A DNA stretch of 64,000 nucleotides from Mycocentrospora acerina (lineage: Eukaryota > Ascomycota > Dothideomycetes > Pleosporales), in contig JAKUHH010000041.1 in NCBI GenBank assembly GCA_022701365.1, forward strand, positions 310,001-374,000, given 5' to 3'. Position numbers and translations under genes: made by a program. Each line of letters starts with the position of its first letter. The first letter of the stretch is position 1. Below are positions 45,008-57,700 of this stretch, piece by piece. The notes under the pieces are model-generated. The model was not told where the DNA came from. It saw only the letters and a program-made list of their open reading frames with translations, and searched no databases.

Positions 45008-47025
45008 TCAAGCCTGGACGCCAACGCACTCGCTCGTTACTACACCACCACCACCACCACCACCGCCGCTCTTGTCTAGACCTTCAGTCTCCCTCTCCCT
45101 CTCACCCACAAGCAGAGGAAGAGGAAGAGGAAGAGGAAGAGGATCAAGCGGATCAAGCGGAGAATCAAAAGGAACAGGAGAAGAAGAATCAGGGTCAAGA
45201 GAGCCAGGAGAGTCAAAAACAAGAGGAAGACAGCACAAAACAGCCTTCCACTCCTGCTCAGCCTCTCTGCGCTCAATCTCGCGTTCCACAGCCCACCTGC
45301 CTGCGACCCTGGCCCTGCGCTCCACGACAAGACGGTCTAGTTTTTCCGCGAGCGCCGCCCACTTGTCTTCTTCTTCTGCGCGCTGCATTTTAAAGGAGAG
45401 GTCGAGGGTGCGGGATTCGGTGGCGAGGGCTGCGGATTTGGATGCGGTGTGGCGTTCCTGGCGGGCGCGGAGGACGTTGACGGCCGAGGCGTGGCGGTGG
45501 GGTAGGTTTTGCTGGGCGAGGCGTTGGAGGGCGAGGGTGCGGTGGTCGTCGGGGGTGACGAGGTGGGTGCGCGAGGCGTTTGGGGGGAGCGTGTTGGAGC
45601 AAAAGGCTTGCATATGTTTGAGGGCTGTGGCGAGGTTGAGGGCTTCGAGGGATTGTGTGGCGAGGAGGTCGTGTTCTTGTGTTATTTGTTGGTCTTCTAG
45701 GCGGTCTAGGATAAGGGTGTGCTGGGGAGATGTGAGTATGAAGGATGCTTTTTTTTAAGTGAGAGAGAGGTGGGGGGGAAGGGAGAGAAGAAAAGAAGAA
45801 GAAGAAGAAGAAGAAGACGAGGAAAAACGTACCTGCTTGGACATTTCTTCCCGCAGGACTTGTTGCTGCGCGGATAGTTGGGCGAGAGAGGCTTGTCGGT
45901 GCTTTTCTAGGCATGTGCGTTGAGCGCTTTCAAATGCGGATATGCGCGACAAGTGTTCTTGCTGGAGGGCTGGCAGGACCTGCGGTACTATTGGGTCTGC
46001 GGCGGGATAGTCGAGCTCCATATTGGATTGAGTAAATTGTCTAGTGGGTGTGCTCAATGGGGATGACGTGGGCGATAGCGAACTACCCAGATCCATGCTT
46101 GATAGTCCATTTTCGCTGTAGCCCGAGTCGTGGTGGGAGGGCGCAATGTCGGGCGATGCCAAGGGCGTGTGAAGAGCGCGGTTTGCGTCTTCCTTTGAGA
46201 GCACGGTTTCCAGGACGGCGCGCGGAATGGGCTTGCCGCAGCAATTGGGAAATGTTTGGGGGTTGCTTTGCTGTGCTTCATAAATGTGCGCATTTAGGGC
46301 AAAAGTGGAGAGTGAGTGGCCACATGCCAACTTTGGCCCGCGAGCCTTGCCATGCAGTCCGTAGTGTGATGGTGAGGTGCAAGTGCTATCGGAACATGAG
46401 CGGGGGAGCATAAAAAAATTATAAAAATCACAACATACCTCGACCCTTTCCGGAACATGGCAAATATCCCGGATGTCCGCTGCCGCCGCATAAAAGGCCT
46501 TGGGGGTGCTATACTCGAGTATCTCGGCTGCACAACCGACGACGTCGAATGCCTCTGCCTGAATCCTGGCGAAATAGGTGAAGCCTCGTGCACAACGTTG
46601 ACATTATCGACGGATAACGAGGCATGCGCAAGTTTCGTGGGCATTCCCCGCGCTGACGGCCGCTCGGCCTGATACCTCCATTCTCTCGAAGGCGCGGCCG
46701 ACGACGACGTCACACCCGTACACTGGGTTTCCTGAGAGCGAATACTCGCCGAACTCCTCATTTCGCTCTCCCCCGTGGTCGAAGCCGCCGATGGCGCACT
46801 CGAAACACTCTGCGACGCTACAGGCGCAGACACAGGCGCAGGCGCACACAGCAGAAAGCTATACGGATTCTCAATGCCCGCCTCCCGTGCCCGCATGGTC
46901 AATTCGCTCCACAAATCCTCCTCATTCTGGTTCACGGCGAGGTTGAGGGCCTCGGAAAAGTAGACGGCGTCGTCAAAAATGGCCGTGGTGCTGAGGGCAA
47001 TGGGGTCCTTCCGAGGTTCGGGCAT
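45008..47025 (-). CDS. Uncharacterised protein with degenerate RING/IBR-like cysteine module
   Basis: Three exons, 46439-47025, 45833-46385 and 45008-45721, encode about 617 residues. Residues 1-190 are Ser/Pro-rich and disordered, apart from a helical stretch (AIFDDAVYFSEALNLAVNQN). At 198-245 a partial zinc module appears: C198 … LACGH (217-219) … FPNCCGKPIP (244-245). This has the same layout as the first RING of fungal RBR-type proteins, but lacks the Cys pair normally following CGH. A long helical, Gln/Leu/Arg-rich second half (LSRISAFESAQRTCLEKHRQ, LEKLDRLVVERRARVAGRW) is probably coiled coil. The C-terminus is low-complexity with a poly-Gly run. The first intron is fixed by the AG|C codon split, the only join that gives the cysteine module. 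Function unknown; ligase activity is doubtful without the full set of ligands. Confidence 0.72.
45788..45820. repeat. (GAA)n microsatellite in an intron
   Basis: GAA triplets inside the 111-bp second intron of the RING-like gene; a pyrimidine run on the transcribed strand, close to the donor. Confidence 0.7.
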
Positions 47026-48463
47026 TGCGCCTGAGCGCGCATCAAGAGGCTCGTTGTGATTAATGGTGATGTCAAGAGACGCAGTGTGGCGCGCGCAGAC
47101 ATATAAACGCCGGCTGAATTCCAGATGCAAGAGATGCCCGCCTTGTTTCGATTGCTGCAATTTCATACAAGCCCGAGTAGTGTTGTTTTGTCGAGTGACC
47201 AGCAAAGACTGCGCCGTCGAAAAATAGTCGAGCCGTGGGGGGGATACCAAGCCCTTGAATGTCCAAGGTTGGGTTGTTGCGGTGAGACAAGCCTGCCGCC
47301 GCTAACGCTGGATCCTCATCCCACTCATGACCGGCTGACGTGAAGCAAAGTGGTAGTCCGCGGCTACGTGCATATGCAGGCTTCCCGGAATTTTCCCGTT
47401 GTTGACCGAGTCGTTGCCTATCTGGCTTATTCTGCCGAGGGAGCAGGTGGTTGTTGGCAGCAGGTGTTATCTGACTGAACATGACGGGCGTGCTAAACGC
47501 GGGTGACTTTGAACCCGTCAGCTGTCATTGCGGTGATCTGCAGCCTCATGTCACTTTTAGCGGGTACCTGTCCCATGTTTGGATCTACAAATCATAGTGG
47601 GGTACCAATATACAGGCCGAGGGCTAGCGGCTAAAGTACCAAACAGTTGAAAGAATCCAAAGGCATAAAACAACTACACTGACGGCTGGCTAGTGGTTAC
47701 GATGAGGGCGTGAATGGGCCGTTGTGCTCCGCGGTGAGAGTGATTGGAGTTTGCGTGTAGCTGGCCTTGCATAAACTCAATGCGTTGTACAGCAGCAGTG
47801 TTGCACGTATAGGGACACGCTGTGCGAGGAGTGCGTTGTGTAGTGCAATACACCGCCAGCTGCGATTAAAAAAAAAGCTTGACTGGAATGTGACATGGCG
47901 TTGGATAGAGGGATGGATGGATGGATGGGCGAGTGGATGAATGGATGGAGGGATATACAAGGGAACCCAGGTGCAGTGTGTAGACTGGCAGTGCGATTTG
48001 TCATTGCCCCAAAAACCCCCCTCATATGATCAAGAGGTTGGGCATTGACCCATCTTCAGATGTCTTTGTGTACCCTCTGTGTACCCCCCCGAGCTAAGCG
48101 ATGTGACTCCACAAGTTATACATATGCAGCCAAGACATGCATGTCGCCATCAGCGCTCTGCTCAGACCCAGCCAGGTAGACATCCTACCTAGGCTTGCAG
48201 AACGGCGCCTCATCTGCACATCAACTCTGCAGATCGTCATCATAATCCAGACGGCGCGATCCAAGAAACAAAGAATGAAAGAAGACAATGTCTATTACAA
48301 AGGGACTAGAACAGCCGGACATGAACGTTCCCGGTGATCGTGAAAATACATGAGCGTGAAGAGGAGGTAAAAGTACAGAGCAACATGTGAAAGCTGTCGT
48401 CGTGTCTGGAAAGAATGCACCCCGTCTTCCTAAACGCCGTGGAGAAACATGTGAGAAGAGGGG
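47026..48463. other. 1.4 kb interval without a recognised gene
   Basis: Between the RING-like gene start and the Sed5 stop. It contains GGAT tetramer repeats at about 47903-47955. Open frames near 47.1-47.5 kb show no domain. Confidence 0.5.
47903..47955. repeat. (GGAT)n imperfect repeat
   Basis: Imperfect GGAT/GAGT tetramers on the plus strand over about 50 bp. Confidence 0.7.
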
Positions 48464-49548
48464 CTATCCCGCGATAAGAACCCAAAGGAGGAAGACTACG
48501 AGGCGTTAGTAGAGCTTGGTGGAAGAGGGATCTACATGTACATACCAACCATCAAAACACCAAACATCTTTGCGACAAGCATTCTGTTGCCTTGCACACG
48601 GCTCCAGTACTTCATGAGTTCGCGTTGCGCGCCCTCGACATTGTCCACGACATCCTCGGTGTTGGCGTCGATGCGCTGGATCTGCTCGCCTTGCTCCGAC
48701 ACCATCTGGGCGAGTTGGCTGAAGATGCCTCCGAGTTCTTGTATCGTCGACTCGATGGATTCTATCGCGCGTCCTCGCTCCTGGATGTAGGCGTTTTGTG
48801 GCTGGGCTTCTTCCATGAGCAGAAGCTGGGCGTCTGACTGCAGGCCCCCACGGGTGAGAGCAGAGGAGCCCGAGGGCTCGAGGGTGAGCAGGTCCTGCTG
48901 AGCAGCGTTTGTGTTGCGATTGAAGCCCCCAGGGGAGCGGCCTCGTTGAGGCGTTTGGTACAGCGGCGAGTCAGTCCTGCTGGGATCGAGGCTGCTATGC
49001 GACTGCGCGGCGGCAGTGGACAGGAACTGCTCTGTCCGCGATCGCGAGGCCTGCATGTTCTTGGTTCGCACTTCAAGCACGTCCTTGAAGTTTGTGCCCA
49101 CGTTCTGGAGCTTGTCCTTGAGCAGCAGAACCACGTTGCTGTTGTGCTCGCCCTCCTGGTCGACGCCTGGCCGGGCCTTGGGGTGCTGCTTCGAGTTCAA
49201 GGCCTGCAGTGCCTGCACGCGGCCAGAGAGGGCAGTCATGTCCTGCTTGATGACGAACGTGAGCTCGTCGAACTCGACGGGCCGGTCGTCGAACAGCGTC
49301 TTGCGCCGGGCCAGCTGCGACAAGCGCTCCAGCTTCTGCATTGTGCTTGCGACACCGCGTGCGACCTCTGCAGCACTGCGGGCAAACTCGGAGCGCTGGC
49401 GTTGAGGGCTGCCATTTGCCTGGGCCTTTTCCTGGGCTGTGAGGAGCGACTGTCGCTGGGCGCCCGTCTTTGCCTGGGCCTGTCGTCGCTGGGCCTGGAC
49501 GAGGATGGAGCGGAACTCGTCGGTGCGGTCCTGTATCGACACGGCCAT
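48464..49548 (-). CDS. SED5: Syntaxin 5 / Sed5, Golgi Qa-SNARE
   Basis: Qa-SNARE for fusion of ER-derived and intra-Golgi vesicles at the cis-Golgi. Two exons, 48546-49548 and 48464-48495, encode 344 residues. The N-terminal peptide SIQDRTDEFRSIL matches the DRTxEF motif bound by the SM protein Sly1. The Habc helices follow to about 165, then a disordered Ser/Pro linker. The SNARE motif runs from about 255 to 310 (SIESTIQELGGIFSQLAQMV, DANTEDVVDNVEGAQREL). The C-terminal membrane anchor (MFGVLMVVFLLWVLIAG) is completed only by the last 32-bp exon: splicing at GTATGT (48545) to CGTAG (48496), with a CTAAC branch site, joins VLMV to VFLLWVLIAG. Without splicing the frame ends VGMYM after a shortened anchor. 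Start at 49548 fits the Sly1-binding N-terminus. Confidence 0.95.
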
Positions 49549-50529
49549 TGTGGCGGTGGCGGTGGTGGTGGTGGGAGACGGGAAGAAATGCAGGGAAAAG
49601 GAGAGGCGCGCCGTCCCTCGAGGAAGCCACGCGCGGCGAATGCGCGGGTGTCGAACGTCCAAAGGCGTCGGATGGGTCAGCACTCACAGTCGTGCTTTTG
49701 CGACGAGGCTCGGATCACTGGCGCTGGGCGTGTGCGGAAAGGGAACCGTGTCTCGCGCTGGGTGGGGATGCCCTCTACGTCGCCTGGAGGCGTGGGGCTG
49801 GCTGGCTGGGCGTGTGGACGTGTGGACGTGTGGATGTGCGTATGCCCGCGTGCGTATGTGTGTCGTTGGCTGTGCGTGTGCGTCTGTGTGCTCCAATTCA
49901 CTCGCAGGCGCGGCAGGGCAGGCGTCGAAGAATTGTGCGACGTCGAGTACGGGGGACGTGTCGGGCACAGGTCCAGGGCCGGTGCAACGGGAACGTGCTT
50001 GGTTGGCGGCATGGCGCGCCACACCAAAAGTCATGGTCACGCTGATCATGGTTCATGAGGCGCATAAGCAGGGAAATTGCTGCTGGGAGGCGCCGGCCTG
50101 AGTGCATCTCGTCGTCACTCTGGGGGACACGGGCGCTGTTCCTCTCTGCACCGACTGCTGCCCTCTGGCACTGCTGCTGCTGTGCGCGCCCACCCAACCC
50201 GCGCCCATCTTGACCCTGAAGGCTGACGTAGCCGTGCGTGCGCCCGCCACAGCCACCGCCAGCGACTCCTGCCAGCCCTACCGTGGCCCAAGGCCCGACC
50301 TGTCCCCAGGCCCGACCTGTCCCCTCTTCGTATTCTCCGCCGTCGAGCTTGCGCAGGTTTGGGGCTGCTGTCGTTGCAGCGCACTCTCTCGTCCACTGCA
50401 CCACTCGCCCCGTCGCATGCGCCGTAGAGCGTGGTGAGACTAGAGGCCAGCCCTCGCAAGGCTGTCATTGAGACCGAGAGGTGGTGTGCCCTCGATCCGT
50501 GTACCCGGCCACTGCCACCGCCTGCCATC
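49549..50529. other. Divergent promoter region, GC-rich
   Basis: About 980 bp between the start codons of Sed5 and the 10 kb locus. It holds GTGTGGAC-type repeats (about 49811-49840), a GT-rich segment to 49890, and a perfect tandem 17-bp duplication (50291-50324). No gene was recognised. Confidence 0.5.
50291..50324. repeat. Perfect 17-bp tandem duplication
   Basis: AGGCCCGACCTGTCCCC occurs twice head to tail, about 205-240 bp upstream of the start of the large gene. Confidence 0.8.
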
Positions 50530-53500
50530 ATGTCTGGCCCGTTCCGCTTCAACCAGGAGACGGCGTCGCCGCTGTATGTCGCCGTGCTGCCTCCCATGTC
50601 CCGTAGACTGACACCGCCCCAGCGAACAACGAGCCGCCTCGCCCTTCTCCAGCGGGCAGCCCGTGTCCTACAAGACCAACGTGAACCGCATGAAGACGCA
50701 GAAGTGGGTGCAGGCCAAGAAGAACGCCTATGACGGCGACGACTGGGGCGACTACGACGAGTACGACGAGTACGGCGTCGACCAGGCGCCCCCGCCCGAG
50801 CCCGAGCCCGCCCCTGTGCCTGCCTCGCGATACTATGCCCAGCGCTTCGACGCCCCGTCGCGCAGCTTTACCGACCCCAGTCGCCAGGGCCCGCCGCAGT
50901 CTGCGCGCAGGAACTCATTCGAGGCCGGCGAAGAGCACCGTGCCTTTTCCGCCTCGGTAGCCCCGCCGCCGCAGGGCCATGCACTGCAGCAGCAGCAGCA
51001 GCAGCAGCAGCCACAGCAGCAGCTCCATGGGCTGCCATCGCAACAAGCACATGGTGCTGGAGCAGACGCCCATGGCAGCCCAGAGCAGCCGGCCATGCCC
51101 ACCGCGCTCCAGACACGCATATCGTCGACGCCTGCCGACGTGTACAGCGCCCCATCAAACCCCCAGTTCCCTCCCCGCAAGAGCAGCATTGGCCACGTGA
51201 GCTCGCCCACGGCCACATCCCCACGGCCCCGCACGGGAAGCTCAGAGAAGCCCCTCCCGTTCATCAGGCCAGCAGACATCTACAAACGCCACGAGGAAGA
51301 GCGCCAACGCGCTTCACTCGAGGCCTCGAGGCCCAATCTAGACGCTCTCTCCGCTCCTTCAGGGGATGGCGCTGCAGCCCCCCAAGCAGAAAGCGGGAAG
51401 CTGCCGCCGCCCTTGGAGACAGTCGCCGAGCGCAAGAGCGAGTACCTGCCCGACTATGGCCTGGCCTTGCAACAGGACGGCCAGCCAGCCCAGGCAAACT
51501 CACCTCAGGCATCCCAGCAAACGCGATTGTCCCAGCTGCAACCAATCTCAACGTCTGACAAAGATGCCTGGTCTGCACCTTCCCAGTCTCAGATCCCGGC
51601 CAGCGATCCTGTCGTGCCACCACCGAGCGACCAGGGGTTCCGTTCTTTTGTAGACCAGGCATTCACTCGCCGTGACGAGCAACGCTCGATTCCTCCCACC
51701 CCCATCTCCAACTCTGACTCTGAAATGCATAGAAGCAACACGGGGAGCACGTCTGGCATCAGCCCCATAATGAGCCGTGTTCCCAGCTCTGCCGCAGCTG
51801 CTGCAAAGGTCCGCACTCAGGGTAGCACACCCGCCATTGCCGAGGAGAGGGAAACCCCCGTCTCCCGGCCAACATCTTCGTATATACCTGATGTACAACA
51901 TCAGGGTCCGCAAAACCCTTCGTCAGGCCATGCACGCAACATCTCTGCCTCTTCAATCACACACAGCGGCTTAGTAACACCAAATAGCGGCGATAGTCCT
52001 GCCCGTTCGCCCGTAATCGCATCCCGTATAGTGTTGCCCGCACCAGAGACAGCTCAGATTGGCACAGAGAGCCCAGATTCTCCCGACGCCATGGAAGGCG
52101 GGCTAAAGGGTCCTTCTTCGGCGTATGCCACTCGCGAGGCAGATATTGCAACTGCCGTGTTGAGCAGTCCAGTCAGATCCGCGCCCGAGCTGGGCGCGGC
52201 AGAGTTGCAGTCCCAGGATGCTTTCTTGGAGTCTCACAACCCGCAATCGCCAATTGGCAACGCCCTGCCGCGCGATCGTTCAGAGTCTCCTAGCAAAGGC
52301 CGTGTGCAAGCATTGGCAGGCAAATTCGGAGATGTCTCGAGCTCAAGACGTGGCTCCACCCAGTCTGACAATTCGAGGCATAGTTTGCAATCATGGGAAA
52401 GAAGTCACGACCACTCACGTGCCCCATCTCCAACCAAAGCCAGCCCCAGCAAGCTAGCTAGCCCCGTCAAAGAATTTCGCCCGCATTTGCCAGGCCAGTG
52501 GGAGTCCTACGCCACAACTGTAATCACACCCTCCGATCAGAGCGAGAAGGAGAGAGGGTTGGGGGCTGAGCAGAACACCGTTTCGTCTTCGCTTGAACAA
52601 GTAGATTTTACACCAACCACCGTCAAGCAACGTGTATCCGCAGCCGAGCCATCGCAGCCTGCTGGTACCGTCTCGACTCTCACCGAGGATCCAATATCGG
52701 CATTGAAAGAAGCTGGAGCTGCTATGGTGCAATCCATTAAAAGTACTGTCGGACTGGACAACGCTTCATCCGAACCTCAGCAGGAGCAGAAAGGTTTCTC
52801 ACAAGATCGTTCCCACGGTGATGTCTACATGCCTCGGCCTCTGCAGCTCGATCGGACCACCTCTGCAATGTCAAGCACTCCACCGACTCCACTAGCGAAG
52901 GATACACCGGAATCCGAGTCTCCGCCATCCTGGGGAGAGGATACTCCGCCGCTTGCTACTCAAGATCAGCGCCCGCCTATGGTTGGTCAACTCAGTTCCG
53001 CTCCATCAGCTGATGACCAAGAGAGTGACCGACTGCGCAAAGAGATTGTGGCTAGCCTGAGTCCACTGAGAACCTCAACGGTCCCAGCGACGGAGCCGGA
53101 TCGCAAATCCCTCCAAGCAACCAGCCCCAGTGCAAATCGCGCCAGCTCCATCCTGCCTCACGAATATGAAAGCTACTGGGCAGACGAGAACCAGGAGTCT
53201 CCACGGCCATCGCAAGACGTGCAGCGCAGTCTTCCCGACGCATTAACAGTCGTGCCTGCTTCCGTGCCTGCTTCCGTGCCGACTTCTACGCCTGCTTCCG
53301 CGTCTGCTCGGCCCGAGGACCCCAGTACACCATTGCTGGCACATCGGTTCAGCTGGGAAGCAAACGCCCCGAATCTAGCTGCACCAGATGCTCAGGTCCA
53401 AACGAGCATTGTTCCAGAACCAACAAAGAGTTTGCAGGAGGCTACAATTGCTCACCCTACTGTCGATCCTCCTACAATTGCTCCTCCCACAGTTGAGCGT

Positions 53501-54436
53501 GCTGCCGAAGAAGAGCGAAAACAATGGTCAGAGGGTCTTCCAGAGACGTACTTTGGTCCTGGCCATACCTTTACGGTAACGAAGCCAGACCCTATTACGG
53601 AGGACAATTTAGAAAAACGTTCTACATCACCGCCTCTCGATTCTACAAAGGCACTTCACAGTCCTACGCAAGCGCCCAGGAGATTGTCTGGCCTGCATGT
53701 TGTCAATTCGGAATTCAACCCAGAAGCCGTCGATATTCCTCCCCGTCTGAGTGCGGACGCGTCTCATCCAACACCGTTCAGCCAAGACGAGCCCAAAGAA
53801 TTACCTCAGCAGACAGAGGACGGGCCATCAAACTTAACCGCCACTTCCACAAAGGGATTGCCCGAGACATCAACTGTCCAAGATCCCACTCCAATGTCGC
53901 CAACGTCGTCCATGGCAGATAAACCTCTTGGGGCCCGAGAGATTGCAACGATCAATTCGGCTCAAGAACGTATTGTCACATACAATAAAATGCGTGACCA
54001 TTGGGCTACTGTCGACCATGGCCTCGGTAGCTGGGTAGCAGCGACTTTTGAAGCTAATCCTGATCTTGCAACACAGCCCGTGCCGCTTCAACGGGTTACT
54101 ACAGGAACTGCCCGTCACAGACATACAGGTTCTCTCCCTCTACTTGGGAAATTTACTTCATCGATCGGTGGTCAGCCACAGGGTGTGGCTCAAAACGATC
54201 CAGCAACTGCACCAGCGTTCGCCGGTGGTAATTCACCGACCACTCCGACGCATTCCGGCTCCACATCGGGACCCTCTGGCCGAATTGCGAGAGACCAGAT
54301 GCAGGCACAGATGCAAGCCAAGGGCGAAAAATTGTTGCACACTGCCGGAGTCCTGAGTGGCAAGGGTCTGACCAGCGCCAAAGGCTTGTTCGCAAAGGGC
54401 AAGAGCCGCTTCGGACGTGACAAGGTAGATAAATAA
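50530..54436 (+). CDS. Large disordered protein, N-terminal part (exons 1-2 of a probable 10 kb gene)
   Basis: No named family recognised, but the opening block YKTNVNRMKTQKWVQAKKNA followed by YDGDDWGDYDEYDEYG (about residues 30-65) resembles a class of conserved, uncharacterised fungal proteins. Exon 1 (50530-50573, MSGPFRFNQETASPL) is joined by a 49-bp GTATGT-AG intron to exon 2 from 50623; the long frame has no ATG of its own near its beginning. The protein is Pro/Ser/Gln-rich, with a poly-Gln run near 135-150. Short conserved-looking islands lie near the end: DRLRKEIVASLSP, ILPHEYESYWADE, HRFSWEANAP, INSAQERIVTYNKMRDHWAT, and KGEKLLHTAGVLSGKG before KGLFAKGKSRFGRDK. The frame can stop at 54436 (DKVDK, 1,285 residues), or splice at GTAGAT (54425) into the next block in phase. 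I favour splicing, moderately. Confidence 0.75.
50983..51025. repeat. Coding CAG repeat (poly-Gln)
   Basis: CAG triplets, nine in a row and then interrupted by CCA, encode a Gln run in the large disordered protein. Confidence 0.85.
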
Positions 54437-54742
54437 TCTCCTCTACTTCTTTTCTCCTTACGTCTCTATGGCCCGGCACAAGAACACTATCACGACTGAC
54501 TGTTTCTTTTGTGATTGGACAAAATGGACTGCGATCGATGATTGGATGAAAGCACTGATTTAGCGTTTTGGGCGTTCTCCTTTCGAGCTTACGACATGTT
54601 TTTGATTGTTTCATGTAATGTGTCTTTCTCCTTCTCCTATAGCTCTACATCAATCTAAAACGACTCTCAACTCGACTCGCATTTCCCTTTGGATCTTGTC
54701 CAATCAACAAAGAGTTCCGTGCTGATGTGATGCGTGACGTAG

Positions 54743-57700
54743 GATTCGGTTCCACCATCTCGCGAGGCCTCTGAGGAGCCCGAACTTATTACCACAAGTG
54801 CGACGACGGTGTTGACAAAAGCATATTCTGTTTCTCAGTCTGCCGATGCGAGCAGTCCGAGAGAGGGGAAAAGACGCCGTCGCTTCTCTATGCCTTTCCA
54901 GCGTTCGAGCCGTTCCAAATCAAGATCGAGACCTAGCAGTGTCTCTCTTCCCAGCGATACACCATCAATCTTCGGCACGCCATCGCACGAGAGAACTGGT
55001 AGGACAGGCAGGCCACATTCATTCCATGCACCCAGTTCTTGGAATACAGCGTCTAGGCCGCAAACGCCGCCGCTTCAATCGCAATCAAGACTAGGTGTTC
55101 TACCTTCACTAGGGAAGAGCCCAGTTTCATCTGCGCCGGAACACAACGGCACTGTTCCGCCAGTACCAAAAATCCCCGATGAATTTGACGTTGGAGAAAA
55201 TTGGAATAGTATTAGGACATTGCAGTCGATTATCAGGTATTCGACACCCCCTATTGCGGGTGAGTATGTATTAATAAATTCTCCCGTGGAGAGTCTGCGC
55301 GACAAGAATTCTCAGCGCAGCAACGACAAAGTCGAGAAAGCCTTACCGCCGCTGCCTGTACAGACTGATAGGAATGTCTATCTGCCACCGCAGTTAACAC
55401 AAGACTTTCTCCCAACCGCTACTAGGCTTCATTCCGGTGAAGTCTCGCCTGTTATATCTTCTCTTACGCCTTCGCATTCGAACGGCAGCGGGGACGAAGA
55501 TGTAGTTTTACAATCTAACAACACGTCGATGTTGCAAGCGCCAACAACTGCGCAAACGCTGGCTGATATCAGCCCTTTGCTTCCACCTGTAAAACTTCCA
55601 CTGGATGATGTACCCAACGACAGTGGGTTGGAAACAGCTATTGATAACGAGAAAAGTAAGCAGCCAAGTCTAGAAACAGAGAATGTCAGCAAGAACGCTG
55701 TGCCATCTTTCCCAGACCATATCACCGGCATGGCCCTTCAATACGTAACATCGAAACTCTCCTCAACTACTGGAAGTATAGATGAAGAGCACCGTACCAT
55801 GGATTCGCCAAATGCAGAAACAATTAATCACGTCAAAGTTAGTACGCCGGTTACACCAAAACGTACAACATTCGAAACTGGAGATATTGGCGCTGAGGGC
55901 ACATCGCCTGCTTCGATCCGTTTGCAGAATAAAAATGCTACGCCACGAACAGAGAGAAGCTCGCCTATCGCGGTCTGGTTTGCAGACAATGACCTACAGC
56001 TTCCCAAGGTGAGAGCAGGTACTGTTGAACAGAATGTCAGCCACGCTGGGACTTGGACTCCAGCAAATCAAGATGGCGTTGGAAGCGGCTGGCACAATCC
56101 AATCTTAAAGCAGGCTGACAAGGTTCAGCTCGGCGAGGCGACAGGGAGTAGCTCTCTAAGCGAGACCTGGGCCACCCCACTTAACCCGCCTCCACCTCGA
56201 CAACGCGCCACGTCCAACGTGTCAGCCGTGTCGGTAGCACAATTACAGGTCGTCCACGCCGTCGAGGAATATGCTGCATCCGACTCCTCTCTTGCATCAT
56301 GGGATAACTACAGCATTGCGCATTCTGAAATTAGCCAATCTGACGAATTGAGAGATGATAGCGACCTCTTGACCCCTGTTCCCCAAGGCCCTAAGCTCAT
56401 CCAGTACGATCAGGCTGAACAAGGCAACAACACGCCCGTCGCAAAAATGTCCAATGGTTACTTTCTGCAACATGAGATCCCTACTACAACAAGGCACCAG
56501 GAACAGGAACAGCCTCTTTCGATTAATGAAGCGACAGTCCCTGAAAGATCAAAATCGCTGCTGTCAGTGATCTCCTCCATGGTCTCGGATGTCACTCCAA
56601 TCTCAGCCTCGTCAAGCAACGCTGGAAGGTCCACACCCTCAACAATACATCGAATGCAGAACGACTCGATGAAGCCTACACGTGCTCCCCCGCAAATTCC
56701 AGAAGAGCCGTATTTAGTCAATAACGAGCACACACCTACCCAGAAAGACGGCAACTATGACCTCTATTCAGATCACAACGGACTTATCAAGGATTTGCGA
56801 GACGATCTTGGGCAGCCGTTTCGCGTTCCAGCAACTGGACAAGGTCCTGTGCCGCCTCAAAATACGCAGCCAATCAGGTCAGAAGCGCATGCCGTAAGGG
56901 ATGCTGCAGAGACACAGGACGCCGACAAGCCAAGATACAGCACAGAGCGACCCATGAGCTTCATTTCTGGGCCTCAAGATGAGGAAGGGAAACCACAAGA
57001 TCAGATCAACCGATCTGCCCCATCAATTGATGCGAATGTGCTGCCAGACTTTGGACAGAACGGAAACCAACGTCACGTGTCTTCGCCATCTCAAATGGGT
57101 GCGGTGTACTCTAATATTCTACCGTCGCTTGGTGGTCAACAGCAAAATCCCGCAGCAAATCAACAGCAGCTACAATCTAAACATCGACTGTCTGCTGGAT
57201 CTGCACCTCAAGACAGGAACTCTTGGGATACAAACAGCGTGGCATACAACCCTCCCATCCCTCACATGCCAGTTGCTTCACCCCCTATTCCACCTCAACC
57301 GGCAGCTCCACCAATGGCTTCCGAAAAGCCACATATCGTTGATCAGATGCGCCAGAATGGACAAGTCCAAAATCGCGCCGCACAAGATACGCGCATGTAC
57401 GGAATGGCATCAGGACAACCTGAACCCCAAGGCCTTCTAACCCAGAGACCCCTTGTGCCTGATCACGACCCACGAGCTCATGGTCAGCCACCACAAACTG
57501 AGCTTGAATACCACCGACGTATGCAGCAGCTCCAGGTAAACCAAGCAAATCAAGTGCAATCTCGAGGTCTAGAAAACCAAGCTATCCGGATAGATCAGCA
57601 ATTACCCAGTGGTCCGACCCCAAAGCACCAAGACAAGCGAAATGTATCTTCAGTTTTCAAAGCCTTTGGTGGCAAATCTCATCCGAATACCCAACAACCA

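Noticed and set aside
48946..50058. 370-codon plus-strand open frame opposite Sed5 and its promoter
   Set aside because: Shadow of the Sed5 coding strand; Leu/Arg/Cys-rich nonsense with no family features.
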